A program made the translations under genes and the position numbers. Source: Beroe forskalii (Eukaryota > Ctenophora > Nuda > Beroida > Beroidae). Taken from it: 64,000 bases of DNA. The stretch spans positions 1 through 64,000 of the forward strand of contig WFMF01000199.1 in the NCBI GenBank assembly GCA_011033025.1. Reading direction: 5' to 3'. The notes under the pieces were generated by a model, which was given only the letters and a program-made list of their open reading frames with translations, ran no database searches and had not been told where the DNA came from. This document shows, piece by piece, positions 50,901 through 56,799 of the stretch (the first letter of the stretch is position 1; each line of letters opens with the position of its first letter).

Positions 50901-52543
50901 TATTTCATTAAAATATTATGATGCTTTAAGGGGCACTTCAACCTTATTGTTCTTCTTGGTTTTTAATGCTCGACGTTATATACGAAATGTCAGGGATAGG
51001 TATAATTCTATCATAAGTTTTATCTGAAATAGTCTGAAATTATGAACTAAAAAATCAAAATAATAAAGTAATGAGACTGAATTCAAAAAATTCAAGAACA
51101 AAACATGCTTTGAAATCACCAGTAACCCTCTCTTTCATTTCTCCACTCACCAGATTATTTGGTTTGTTCTGCATGATCGCATAGTTAAGGAAGATGCTCA
51201 AATGGGCTGGACGGTTCAGCAGGGTCTGGAGGTCTTTGAAAGGGGCGTATTCCTCTGAATTGAGGGGCTGAAAGTCCTCATCATCGGAGGCATCGGGAGA
51301 GATGTCGTAGACATTGGTCATGCTCAGAGGAAATACGAGTTTTTCCTTAATAGGTAGTGATAGTGAAAAAGAAAAATTAAGTTGAAAATGGGTTAAAATT
51401 CCAGATATATCCAAAACAAAGGAACTTTACCATCAACCCTTAAATCATGAAACTATACAAATCAGCAGTGTCCCAGGCCATGCAATTGTAGTAAAATTTC
51501 TAGAATTCCAACTGGGGCTTCTTCACCTTGATAGAAACCCATACAGCGTATTTTACATCTAACAATAAAAACATGGTTGCGAGTTACGTCACAGACATAG
51601 TTTAGAACAGCACATTGATGACGTTTACCTGCCTATTTTTGCATTGCATTTATTTGGTTTATTAACGTTAACACCACAGACGATTAACAATAAACTGCAT
51701 ACTCCATTCTTCCATTGCAAATTCCAGAAAGTTTAGCAAAACTACCATAACTTATTAATCATCGGTAAAAATAAAAGCAGCAATTTTCTAGAAGCTTAAT
51801 AAAACAGGACTGAGCTATTGTATTTGCAAAATACCTAATCTGTAGCATGTTGCAGTCAGGTGCTTAGAGTTATATAAACGCTATTTTCTTGCTAAAAATG
51901 CCAGCTTGGTATTTTCATATATTTCAAGTGACTTGCAACAAGTTGCCAAGTTTGTATATTAAGCTGTCATCACAATTTACGCCAAATTAACACGGAAAAA
52001 AGATATCAGACAAAATACAAAATGTACAAAATGTACAAAATGTACATAACGTACACATAAATGCAAGCAAAAGGAGCTGACATAGTCCCACAAAGTCTGT
52101 CACAATATTATGTTATGTAGGTATTATATTGCATAACTATGACAAAATTGTGATCCAAGTTTAATATAATATGAAGGCAGGGCAATATTATAGCACATAC
52201 TGGTCTGTAATTTAAAATCCACCTGTCATAATCTCAGGAACTACATCCTATTCCTAACATCTGGCAGTTCCTAACTTCTGTTAGGAACTACAAACTAACA
52301 GATATTTTAATTACATACTTACATAGCTCTTTCTGTGATTTTTTATCAGCTCCTTATTAACTTGTAGTTTCCATGAATAGCTCCTTTAAACAAAAAAATT
52401 CCATATTTCAAAGAGTCCTGATTTATTATAAATGTTATTAAAGGTGCTGCAATCGGAAACCTTAGCTGACTTCGCCCTACTAGGATGCACCTTGATTTAT
52501 GATTTAATATATCTTGTATTTTATATGATTCGCTCTCTGCCAT
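20759..52543 (-). CDS. ARHGEF: RGS-domain Rho guanine nucleotide exchange factor (partial gene model)
   Basis: Family members couple Galpha12/13 to RhoA: the RGS-like domain binds the Galpha subunit and a later DH-PH pair activates Rho. Exons supported: 52491-52543 (possible first coding exon), 51151-51322, 50136-50240, 39951-40048 and 20759-20969. Together they cover the RGS-like domain, including the hallmark RPAHLSIFLNYA and FALCVHHYQRQEK segments. The start resembles ARHGEF1 in having only a short acidic leader (DISPDASDDEDF) before the domain and no PDZ domain. Phases do not close between 50136 and 40048, nor between 39951 and 20969, so short exons are missing from the model. DH and PH exons would lie left of 20759, across the gap or outside this scaffold order. 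The last large intron contains the whole intact receptor-like gene array, on the same strand. Confidence 0.7.
20970..23360 (-). other. RhoGEF intron sequence
   Basis: No exon was recognised. It contains a TGACGTCATTATCA motif of the hairpin-element family near 21575, and a 14-bp repeat (CAGAAAATTTTAA) about six times at 22355-22430. Segments at 22902-22918 and 23164-23300 are duplicated, joined together, at 30722-30860, so the array's expansion also copied intron flank. Confidence 0.5.
23370..23608. repeat. 31-bp minisatellite beyond receptor copy A
   Basis: About eight head-to-tail units of GTGAGGGGTATGTATGATGT plus GAGGGGTATAA, nearly identical. The other copies of this repeat unit have only one GTATGAGGTGGGGGTATAA at the equivalent place (26690, 31630), so this is a local expansion within one unit. 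Confidence 0.9.
23690..24205 (-). repeat. Triple ~176-bp 3' repeat of receptor copy A
   Basis: Three tandem units on the minus strand, each with AATAAA, following copy A. They are equivalent to 18497-19024 and provide three or four alternative poly(A) signals for the transcript. Confidence 0.8.
24377..25801 (-). CDS. Receptor-like type I membrane protein, copy A
   Basis: An intronless frame; I take the ATG at 25801 (474 residues) and reject an in-frame TTG 33 bp upstream. Seen in the protein: a signal peptide (MFRYFAWSCTMLLVNILVV), an acidic linker (DDDDLE), a Cys-rich region at about 80-128 with spacing like PAN/apple domains (CLFG, ECWKYC, C..F.F, FTC) and a region at 180-328 of unknown fold. 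A sushi/CCP-like domain at about 328-387 has four Cys around NGE, EGS, CYPGFRVQGS and C. One membrane helix lies at about 395-415 (YLGVIGVLAVALMICC). The cytosolic tail is built of EEQS/EAQS then EAPI/GAPI repeats. There are five N-glycosylation sequons. The protein is probably a surface receptor or adhesion molecule; I recognise no named family. The PAN and sushi calls are inferred from Cys pattern only. Confidence 0.8.
   Translation of the reverse strand: MFRYFAWSCTMLLVNILVVPLDADEEQGTAGPASTRFGTTDFFTYENLDDDDLEIKPIIGTEKKEPVSGKHSNDIFYQGNCIDTSGSYVPVTDRTCLFGVQNMAECWKYCLLSEACSIFVFQFMSFTCALHRSPLIIEPKTSSQISGLNQATGYMDCLTCMETISDVLATQIFKIRRDRWCLSKTTKGAVNAQNITMGYKLKSLPCSKADLWNVTLFDNATKHSGGRDQAVVRISLHGNPQWSMEHGVYNTSNELSVQVAYLSKTKNVPGQRIVMFRDNNANGCTYSLSTEGPPDLLLFTSLQQQAIDDLGKSTLGLKFHKPVSVRKCLLKDLSVQNGEIVNEGNAPFFLEGSIVTILCYPGFRVQGSNSSTRQLVTCDESVNPKSCLKDKSFPDVSIYLGVIGVLAVALMICCYNLPWSSLCRKRQQVKPQVEAQSEEQSEAQSEEQSEEQSEAPIEAPIGAPIGAPIEAQQI
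25802..26298 (-). promoter_or_regulatory. Conserved 5' flank of receptor copy A
   Basis: About 490 bp directly upstream are almost identical to the upstream regions of copy B (28913-29407) and copy C (33845-34240 continuing at 34885), and of the broken copy. Conservation stops abruptly after AAATTTATT in A and B, where array-specific DNA begins, but continues about 560 bp further in copy C and the broken copy. No clear TATA box was seen. ATGC-rich octamer-like repeats lie 150-190 bp before the ATG. Confidence 0.5.
26299..26770. repeat. Spacer between array units A and B
   Basis: It begins with a doubled GTAGGTATTCNGTCTG motif and continues into the shared distal 3' sequence of the next unit, with GGTATCTCGTCACACTGCGG motifs. 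The same spacer is present at 29408-29760 and 31240-31720. Confidence 0.6.
26780..27305 (-). repeat. Triple ~176-bp 3' repeat of receptor copy B
   Basis: Three units on the minus strand, each with AATAAA, nearly identical to those of copies A and C. Confidence 0.8.
27476..28912 (-). CDS. Receptor-like type I membrane protein, copy B
   Basis: An intronless gene of 478 codons counted from the ATG at 28912, with the same layout as copy A: signal peptide, PAN-like Cys cluster, sushi-like domain, membrane helix, repeat tail. All Cys positions and sequons agree with copy A. Differences include Arg-Cys in place of Asn-Asp after HS near residue 73, which adds an unpaired Cys, and Trp in place of Leu at about residue 314. 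The tail carries one more EAPI unit and the variant units EELS and EDQS. The copy starts about 3.1 kb from copy A in the same orientation, so the two are a direct tandem duplication. High identity in both coding and flanking DNA implies recent duplication or gene conversion. Confidence 0.8.
   Translation of the reverse strand: MFRYFAWSCTMLLVNILVVPLDADEEQGTAGPASTRSGTTDFFTYENLDDDDLEIKPIIGTEKKEPVSGKHSRCIFYQGNCIDTSGSYVPVTDRTCLFGVQNMAECWKYCLLSEACSIFVFQFMSFTCALHRSPLIIEPKTSSQISGLNQATGYMDCLTCMETISDVLATQIFKIRRDRWCLSKTTKGAVNAQNITMGYKLKSLPCSKADLWNVTLFDNATKHSGGRDQAVVRISLHGNPQWSMEHGVYNTSYEHSVQVAYLSKTKNVPGQRIVMSRDNNANGCSYSLITEGPPVLLLFTSLQQQAFDDLGKSTWGLKFHKPVSVRKCLLKDLSVQNGEIVNEGNVPFFLEGSIVTILCYPGFRVQGSNSSTRQLVTCDESVNPKSCLKDKSFPDVSIYLGVIGVLAVALMICCYNLPWSSLCRKRQQVKPQVEAQSEAQSEEQSEELSEDQSEAPIEAPIGAPIEAPIGAPIEAQQI
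29761..30727 (-). pseudogene. Gene-less fragments of receptor array units
   Basis: Only 3' material is present: one ~176-bp unit (29990-30150), the following unique 3' flank to about 30340, then a second partial 3' flank (30345-30508) fused to the shared distal sequence. The coding region is absent. A GAAATA microsatellite and unrelated DNA (29761-29985) separate it from copy B. The joints look like unequal-exchange or deletion products. Confidence 0.65.
30728..31330. other. Inter-unit DNA with duplicated RhoGEF-intron segment
   Basis: 30722-30860 repeats intron sequence from 22902-22918 joined to 23164-23300. 31086-31170 is a short tandem repeat of GAAATTTTACGAT. 31195-31290 carries three GTAGGTATTC-TCTG motifs. 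No gene was seen. Confidence 0.55.
31723..32245 (-). repeat. Triple ~176-bp 3' repeat of receptor copy C
   Basis: Three units with AATAAA on the minus strand, equivalent to those after copies A and B. Confidence 0.8.
32420..33844 (-). CDS. Receptor-like type I membrane protein, copy C
   Basis: An intronless gene of 474 codons from the ATG at 33844, colinear with copies A and B and with all structural Cys kept. It carries Lys-Tyr at the variable dipeptide near residue 73, Ser-Arg instead of Leu-Gly near residue 314, and ends EAQEI like the broken copy rather than EAQQI. Its upstream flank is the only one of the intact copies that extends to the outer boundary at 35530, and it is interrupted by a LINE fragment at 34241-34884 about 400 bp before the ATG, which may alter its expression. 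Confidence 0.8.
   Translation of the reverse strand: MFRYFAWSCTMLLVNILVVPLDADEEQGTAGPASTRSGTTDFFTYENLDDDDLEIKPIIGTEKKEPVSGEHSKYIFYQGNCIDTSGSYVPVTDRTCLFGVQNMAECWKYCLLSEACSIFVFQFMSFTCALHRSPLIIEPKTSSQISGLNQATGYMDCLTCMETISDVLATQIFKIRRDRWCLSKTTKGAVNAQNITMGYKLKSLPCSKADLWNVTLFDNATKHSGGRDQAVVRISLHGNPQWSMEHGVYNTSNELSVQVAYLSKTKNVPGQRIVMSRDNDANGCSYSLITEGPPVLLLFTSLQQQAIDDLGKSTSRLKFHKPVSVRKCLLKDLSVQNGEIVNEGNVPFFLEGSIVTILCYPGFRVQGSNSSTRQLVTCDESVNPKSCLKDKSFPDVSIYLGVIGVLAVALMICCYNLPWSSLCRKRQQVKPQVEAQSEEQSEEQSEEQSEAPIEAPIGAPIEAPIGAPIEAQEI
34241..34884 (+). mobile_element. 5'-truncated LINE (non-LTR retrotransposon) 3' end
   Basis: The frame from about 34251 reads KRVIFKLALLSYKSIIGQSP, QYLQEL, then SRSFSVIGPKLMNRLP and SFKSLLKTHLF. 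This is the typical C-terminus of LINE ORF2 after the reverse transcriptase (P.YL.dL, rsFs...P.lWN.LP, FK..LKthLF). A 63-bp segment at the end is duplicated in tandem, and the insert ends in (ATTT)n. The target ATTTATTTG appears on both sides, and the empty site is visible in copies A and B, so this is an insertion into the copy C promoter region. Confidence 0.8.
34885..35530 (-). repeat. Outer 5' flank of receptor copy C, inverted match to 15879-16530
   Basis: This is the reverse complement of the left flank of the broken copy, including the (AACTCGAAAGTTTTTT) repeat and the CAGGAGATATAATATATAAT stretch. The match ends sharply at 35530, just as the plus copy starts at 15879. The sequences beyond are unrelated, which gives the unit a defined 5' end. 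Confidence 0.75.
35531..38510. other. RhoGEF intron with hairpin elements
   Basis: No exon was recognised. It includes TGACGTCA/CGCCTATT-type element remains at 35665-35750 and 38040-38090 and a complete element at 36109-36208. A CTCGGCCCGGTAAATTTGGC segment at 37220 has no partner in the window. Short frames such as 36627-36920 carry no recognisable domain. Confidence 0.45.
36109..36208. mobile_element. TAGGCGG-family hairpin element (MITE)
   Basis: The outer arms CGCCGCGCACGAGAAATAGG and CCTATTTCTCGTGCGTGGCG are near-perfect inverted repeats around a core with ATCAACTCACTACATCATGA and TAATGACGTCATCC. Related copies lie at 43855-43953 and 44525-44630, with fragments at 21575, 35665, 38040 and 51580. 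It is non-coding. Confidence 0.75.
38520..39950. repeat. 35-bp minisatellite, about 40 units, with TGACGTCA and GTGAGT in units
   Basis: Consensus unit on the plus strand: CTGATAATGACGTCATCA, then ACTCACCACATTAACCC. The left third uses the variant CACATGAGACC, with alternating GACATC and TACATC giving a 70-bp higher-order unit. The right part uses ATTAACC units, many with the full CRE palindrome TGACGTCA. Read on the minus strand, each unit contains G|GTGAGT, and the array starts at the splice donor of the RhoGEF exon at 39951. The unit core is also present in the hairpin element at 36109-36208, a likely source. Confidence 0.95.
39951..40048 (-). CDS. ARHGEF: RGS-RhoGEF exon: middle helix of the RGS-like domain
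   Basis: The exon lies between the acceptor TATGATTTCAG and the donor TACG|GTGAGT. It reads QASTKIVNVMIKEFKNKLDM then GLGDAYNVQALYG. This matches the conserved stretch of ARHGEF1/11/12 that ends in DFR.KR.MGL. It starts and ends in phases needing one exon on either side that I could not find. The donor is the first unit of the 38520-39950 minisatellite. If the first donor is missed, translation runs into the repeat and stops within about 15 codons. Confidence 0.68.
40476..40532. repeat. Perfect 57-bp palindrome
   Basis: ACAAGTTACAAGAAATAGG, then AGGTTCAGA, is followed after one base by its exact reverse complement: 28-bp arms with a 1-nt centre. It shares the AGAAATAGG motif with the TAGGCGG-family elements and abuts the larger palindrome that follows. 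Confidence 0.8.
40521..40740. mobile_element. Near-perfect ~200-bp palindrome (foldback element)
   Basis: Arms of about 96 bp centre on GTTTATC-T-GATAAAC near 40628. The arms include GTTTGCGCCGCGCATACG, AAAAATAGGGTCGATTCAAT and ACTCATAAATCAT, with only a handful of differences. The outer GCGCCGCGCA and AAATAGG places it in a wider family with the hairpin elements of this intron. Confidence 0.85.
42515..42665. repeat. 15-bp tandem repeat GTGTGGTAAGATAAA
   Basis: About ten units, the last few with AACGTGTGGT variants. Each unit contains TG|GTAAGAT, a good plus-strand splice-donor match. A 107-codon frame through it (KCGKI repeats) is a repeat artefact. No plus-strand gene is known here. Confidence 0.85.
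43855..43953. mobile_element. TAGGCGG-family hairpin element, diverged
   Basis: Begins AACCCCGCGCGCGAAACTGG and ends CCTATTTCTCTTACGCGTCG, with GATGATGTCATTATCATAGC and GATGATGACGTTCAAC inside. The inverted ends are imperfect. Same family as 36109-36208 and 44525-44630. Confidence 0.6.
44525..44630. mobile_element. TAGGCGG-family hairpin element
   Basis: AACCCCGCTCGCTAAAAATA to TATTTCTTGTGCGCGGGGTT, with a TAGGCGG...CCCGCCTA inner pair and TGACGTCATCC in the core. The flanks (CTAAA / TTTATAT) suggest a short TA-rich target duplication. Confidence 0.7.
45128..48405. mobile_element. Non-autonomous piggyBac-like (TTAA) element with long inner inverted repeats
   Basis: TTAA stands at 45124-45127 and 48406-48409, and the insert begins CCCAGAT and ends ATCTGGG: the piggyBac arrangement of TTAA target duplications and CCC/GGG termini. 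Inside, 45256-46014 and 47293-48060 are about 760-bp inverted repeats, mostly identical. Each arm has four self-complementary GGGGTGGA-TCCACCCC-type hairpins about 155-180 bp apart. The centre (46015-47290) has no coding frame but many GGCAGT/AGCAGT motifs. No transposase is present. Frames in the arms (for example 45551-45850) are repeat by-products. Confidence 0.6.
48410..49430. other. RhoGEF intron, no exon seen
   Basis: AT-rich. A repeated TCTAATTTTGTC / TCCAATTTTATCC lies near 49095-49150. The overlapping frames at 48731-48974 show no known domain. Confidence 0.4.
49436..50135. repeat. 37-bp minisatellite, about 18 units, adjoining a splice donor
   Basis: Plus-strand consensus: ACTGCACTGAACTACAGTG, then AAACTACAGTGTAAACTC. 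On the minus strand each unit reads GTGCA|GTGAGTT..., the same junction as the donor of the RhoGEF exon ending at 50136. Units differ at a few positions (TAAA/TCAA, GAA/GTA/GGA). The ACTACAGT/ACTGTAGT parts are self-complementary. Confidence 0.95.
50136..50240 (-). CDS. ARHGEF: RGS-RhoGEF exon: RGS-like domain helices
   Basis: 35 codons between the acceptor CTCGTTTCAG and the donor AGTGCA|GTGAGT, phase 0 at both ends: LFALCVHHYQRQEKLTKDIR, then KAANEIFTDFLNPSA. It continues the preceding exon's NNL and aligns with the family's LL.yLy.d.Y...... .fleFh.fFLdr.a segment. The exon is bordered on the acceptor side by a (GGTGCAAAAAGGGGA)n tract, pyrimidine-rich on the coding strand, and on the donor side by the 37-bp minisatellite. 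Confidence 0.72.
50263..50645. repeat. Purine-rich tandem repeat (GGTGCAAAAAGGGGA)n
   Basis: About 25 imperfect units of purine-only blocks joined by GTGC. On the minus (gene) strand this is a long CCCCTTTTTGCACC pyrimidine tract ending 20 bp before the acceptor at 50241. Its mirror symmetry could allow triplex structure. Frames on both strands through it are artefacts. Confidence 0.9.
51151..51322 (-). CDS. ARHGEF: RGS-RhoGEF exon: start of the RGS-like domain
   Basis: Reads MTNVYDISPDASDDEDF, then FKDLQTLLNRPAHLSIFLNY, then AIMQNKPNNL. The RPAHL.vFL..v.sq..p..LL pattern is the signature of the ARHGEF1/11/12 RGS-like domain, and an acidic leader before it is usual. The donor is AATCTG|GTGAGT. 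The acceptor CCTCTGAG precedes 51322. One leading C completes a codon with the AG at the end of the proposed first exon. If that exon is wrong, the ATG at 51321 would be the start. Confidence 0.75.
51323..52490 (-). other. RhoGEF intron 1 (proposed)
   Basis: AT-rich DNA with an ACAAAATGTACAAAATGTAC repeat at 52014-52050 and a hairpin-family remnant (TTACGTCAC...TGATGACGTTTACCTGCC) at 51570-51640. No exon was seen. Confidence 0.4.
52491..52543 (-). CDS. ARHGEF: Possible first coding exon of the RGS-RhoGEF
   Basis: ATG at 52543 opens MAESESYKIQDILNHKS and meets a fair donor, TCAAG|GTGCAT. Splicing to 51322 keeps the frame (AG+C = Ser, then MTNVYDISP). No homology supports it on its own; the argument is position, a real ATG, a donor and phase agreement. 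About 1.1 kb separates it from the COASY stop, on the same strand. Confidence 0.35.
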
Positions 52544-53681
52544 TTTACCAGCAGACTATATTACATTGCTAATACACACTGTCTGACATCATCAAACCAC
52601 TAGTATACACTATGAGCATGACATATCATTCAGCTGATAATTAATTTTGTGTGACCTGCATTCAATTCCTAGGTAACATGAGCCACATCTTATTTGGAGC
52701 AGCATATTAAATTCCATGTTACATATAATTTTGAAGGGCGATAATTGCAGAAATGTATGTAAGAACGTATTATAATGTAAGGCCAAAGAATGTTAAATAT
52801 CATGAACGTTCACTGCAACTGTTTCATGTACAGCAATGAATTAATCAAAAATTCGCCTCTATAAGTCTATACACCATTGGAATCGTCCAGTGTTCCTCCA
52901 GCATAGATCACGATTTTGGTAAAGTATCAGAAAGCAATTATACACAGCAATTATTAAATGTCATCATTTTATCTTTTAAATATACCTAATACATACATCA
53001 GTATAAACATCATCCGCTGCAAACATAATCATCAGCCTATCACAGTACTGTGCACCGAGAAACAACACGAAAGCCCAGAAAATAATGGTTATAATGGTAT
53101 TGAAAGGAAACACTATCTTTCTGAGATTTTTAGAGCACACACAAATTGAATTATAATTCGAGGTTATTTACAAACATGGAGAAGAACAGTGATGCAGTGA
53201 CAGGATCTAATTATCGCTATTCATTTCTCTTCAAACAGAAATTAATTCAATGGTTGATTATGTTCTTTTATCTTCACTAATAAATCTATTTGGTATATCA
53301 AGTTGCCAAGCATTATATATTGAAGAAATCTGTGATTTGGGATACATAGAATTAATGTTCAAAAGAAATACAATGAAATGGTATTATCCTTTGTCTGAAC
53401 AATCATTTATCTAACAATTATCAATTACTTATTATACTCAAAGTAATTTGGGGATCACCATCAGTAATTATTAAACAATTTCCAACACTGAATAACTGAA
53501 TTAAGTTTCAATAAATATTTCAAAAATTGAACACTATTTACCATATAATAAACATTTCCACTTTCTCTGCATTAACAAAAATATACATACACAATTTAAT
53601 GTAAGATTATGAAATAAATAAATCACTTTTTGAATCAATCATTTCCATTTATGAATTTCACCTATATTCAAATTTGGGCAA
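52544..53681. other. Intergenic region between COASY and RhoGEF
   Basis: Very AT-rich. It should contain the COASY 3' UTR and the RhoGEF promoter. No gene or clear CpG-rich promoter was seen. The small frame at 52958-53149 has no support. Confidence 0.4.
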
Positions 53682-55850
53682 TCAGTATTCCTGAAGATTG
53701 TATCCCATGGATTTTCGAACATTGCTTAATAGTTTTCCACTTTTTTCCTGAGACATCACATCTAACTCTGATCTCATTTTATCACGTGCCTTGTCTTCAA
53801 AGTTCTTTTTGAAGTAGTCAGTTTTAAAGATGTGCCTGTTTCCCTCAAGAAGCCTTAACATGAGCTCACATTTTGTTGTCTTCTGCTCATCTACAATTTT
53901 CTCAGTTGTGAAAATTGAAGGTAAAATCCTTTGATCACCTTCATCAGAACAGAAAATAGCTGCTCTCATCCAAATATCTTTGAACAATAAATTAAATTCT
54001 GAACAAGAGACAGCCTTCTTTAACAAATTTGAGGATATTTTGATATTATCCATCACTTCATCAGCAATGACTTTGTCAACACAATTACTTTCACAGAACA
54101 TTTTAAACATAGCTTCAAATGCTCTGATACTAGAATTCTGAACATGGAGAGTAGTAGCTAAGAAGAATGCTGCAGTGTACAAGACCAAATGTTTATCCTC
54201 AGAGAGGTCCAATGTTTCATCAATTGCCCTCAATGCTATTTCTAAGAATGATTTGCTCCTTTCAGTCCTTAGTATATCCTCAAGCCATTTATATTCCATA
54301 TCACCTGTACAAACACTGCCTCTGATATATTTCCACTTTTCTTCAATAGAGTGATGATCATGGCAAAGTTTATTATATCTAATCCTAGCCTCCAATTTGT
54401 CCCAAGCTGCATCTATATATGCCTGAGTAACCTCGTACTCCCAATCTGAACATAAGATAAGGTCAGCATGTGAACACCTTTCAATATTAGATAATTGAGA
54501 AGCAATACGCTTTTCAGCATCTTCAGGAGTCAAATTATTTCGTTCTATCAACCTGTCTTTGGCAAGCTCTGGTGATGTTTTTGCAACCCAAATTTCATCC
54601 ACAAGATTTTGCCACCCTGCTTCTATTAAAACTGCAGCTTCAACAACAACTACATCAGAAGTGTTAGATTCTATGACTTTTGAAAGTTTTTCAGCTATAC
54701 ATGGCCAAACAATGTCAGTTAAACATTTCATTTGGTTGGGATCATTGAAAACAATTTGTCCCAGTACTTTTCTATTGATTGTTTTGTCAGCAGCTACTAT
54801 AGAATCTCCAAATTGTTCGATCAATTGCACATATGCTGACTCTCCAGGCTTATATACATCATGACCAATTTTATCACAGTCAATGGTTTCTATCCCTTTA
54901 CTTCTCATGTAAGCAGACATAGTACTTTTTCCTGAACAAATACCACCTGTCAAACCAATAACATATGGTATCTTTTGTTCTGAATATCTTCTTAGCCATG
55001 GAATATCATTTCGAGTTATCAATTTCCCCAGCATACATTTCCTACTATCTGATGAACTAATTTTTTCACTATTTTCATCAGGATATATAAGATCAATGCT
55101 ATAAGAGTCTAGTTTGTTTAATCCTCTCTCTGTTCTAAATTTGTTTATACTATGAATGCTGTTTGCTGTTTCTTGAGATGTTACTAGCAAGTCTAAGTCA
55201 GGCTCAGTTCCAGATGGACCAATGGGGTCTGAAATAGGAACTATCTTAACATCAAGTGTGGGATTTATGACCTTGAGGAAGTGTGAAACATTATCCACCC
55301 TTTCATCAAATGATTGAAGCAACACAGCAAATTTCTTATTTTTCAGTAGCTCCTCTTGAGTGACACCAATTAATAATTTTTCTGAGCACAAGATAGATGC
55401 TGATGACAACAATAGTTTGTGACCAATGTGTAAGTCATCAAATGTACCACCTAAAACCCCAAATCTATGACTCTTCCTATAACTACCGGAATCTGTTTCA
55501 TCTTTGGTTGATACATCACACATATTAAGATGCATGAATTTTGTTCTTTTCCAATGCATAATTTTACTCTGTAAAAGATTCAAATGGTCTACATCCTTAT
55601 CAAAAGGAGATATATACAAATCAATGTCATCCAAGTGTGTATATTCATCCAGTGGTATGCCACAGCAAAGAAAGTATAAATCTATTGGATGTCTCCTTTG
55701 GTATATTTTAGATATCATTTCAGGACTTAGATTTTCTTCAGAAAAGATATAAAGTTTCTTTTTGGTGATTTCTGCTGATTTAGTGACAACTTTATCCATA
55801 AAACTCAACGAAAAAGAGGGCATGACTCTGATCAAGTTTGACTTAAACAT
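53682..55850 (-). CDS. COASY: Bifunctional CoA synthase (PPAT + dephospho-CoA kinase) with C-terminal HD-like extension
   Basis: Catalyses the last two steps of CoA synthesis: adenylyl transfer to 4'-phosphopantetheine, then phosphorylation of dephospho-CoA. It is a single 722-codon exon. PPAT domain at about 130-285: GGTFDDLHIGHK (nucleotidyl-transferase HxGH at 141-144) and ISSSDSRK (264-271). DPCK domain at about 296-490: P-loop GLTGGICSGKST (299-310), DCDKIGHDVY, VVVEAAVLIEAGW and a RI.sQ lid segment. The human protein ends soon after this domain (564 residues). Here about 230 residues follow. They include LCHDHHSIEEKWKYI, an FATT-like helix where HD proteins have HD, and a closing HIFKTDYFKKNFEDKARD segment typical of COG4339 HD phosphohydrolases, so I infer a degenerate HD domain. 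The start is the first ATG after an acceptor (TTTGTTCCAG, ending at 55862), implying a 5' UTR intron. Confidence 0.92.
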   Translation of the reverse strand: MFKSNLIRVMPSFSLSFMDKVVTKSAEITKKKLYIFSEENLSPEMISKIYQRRHPIDLYFLCCGIPLDEYTHLDDIDLYISPFDKDVDHLNLLQSKIMHWKRTKFMHLNMCDVSTKDETDSGSYRKSHRFGVLGGTFDDLHIGHKLLLSSASILCSEKLLIGVTQEELLKNKKFAVLLQSFDERVDNVSHFLKVINPTLDVKIVPISDPIGPSGTEPDLDLLVTSQETANSIHSINKFRTERGLNKLDSYSIDLIYPDENSEKISSSDSRKCMLGKLITRNDIPWLRRYSEQKIPYVIGLTGGICSGKSTMSAYMRSKGIETIDCDKIGHDVYKPGESAYVQLIEQFGDSIVAADKTINRKVLGQIVFNDPNQMKCLTDIVWPCIAEKLSKVIESNTSDVVVVEAAVLIEAGWQNLVDEIWVAKTSPELAKDRLIERNNLTPEDAEKRIASQLSNIERCSHADLILCSDWEYEVTQAYIDAAWDKLEARIRYNKLCHDHHSIEEKWKYIRGSVCTGDMEYKWLEDILRTERSKSFLEIALRAIDETLDLSEDKHLVLYTAAFFLATTLHVQNSSIRAFEAMFKMFCESNCVDKVIADEVMDNIKISSNLLKKAVSCSEFNLLFKDIWMRAAIFCSDEGDQRILPSIFTTEKIVDEQKTTKCELMLRLLEGNRHIFKTDYFKKNFEDKARDKMRSELDVMSQEKSGKLLSNVRKSMGYNLQEY

Positions 55851-56799
55851 ATTTTCAGACCTGGAACAAAGAAGGTTAAAATTTTAAGAACCATGGCTCT
55901 GAAAATATTAATAACAGGTAGTCCACCATAACATTAGAAAACCATACCAAACACTAAAAGAACAGTAAAAGCAGCAATTCAAAGAATTGATATTAATGTT
56001 TGCATGATATGAAGCAGTTAGATTGGCATAGAAAACTTACATGTTAGGCTATGACAAGAACCAAGGATATGGAAGGGTCTATGTAACACTGTCATGTTAC
56101 AGCAAGAGTACATAGATTTGGGGTTAAAGTGGATGCATTTCATGATTTACTCATTAGAAATAAACATAGCTTCTTCAGATTACTGTATAACCATCTGAGT
56201 TGATACCAATGCATAGCAAATGAATCAATGGTAAAATGTTGTTAATTCATCAAATTTGTTCTGCTTTATCCAGCACAATCCTCATATAATTACAAAACGC
56301 TCTCACAACGGAGGGCAAGAGACTGTTTTGAGGGCTTCATTTATCAAAACACCAGGTTAACTTTGTACTGACTACTGCCATAAAGGACTAAGATCACTGA
56401 AATAACTTTAATCACACTGTGTACAACATAGAACAACATAAAACAGTTTCTGAAGCTGAAAATTCAGTGCACAAATTTTGACCATTCAACTCATGAAACC
56501 ATCTGTGAACCCGAATGTCCAATTGATACCAAAAGACAGCGACTGTGCACAGCGTGCATGTGCGTACGCATACTTAGCATGCTTTGAAATTGCAAGATAC
56601 ATGTTAGTGTTACAGAGCCTAATTTTGGCAATTTCACAAGTCACCAGTACGAACAAACAGGGGCACATAGCATGTGATAGGTATATTTTGTGTAGCTCTC
56701 AGGCAGCGTGTTGTTTCTCGTTGATATTTGCTTTAACCAGATCCTGGTTTTATGCGCACCACGCGGTTCCTAAGCCTGCATAAGTAAGTGTCGTGTACG

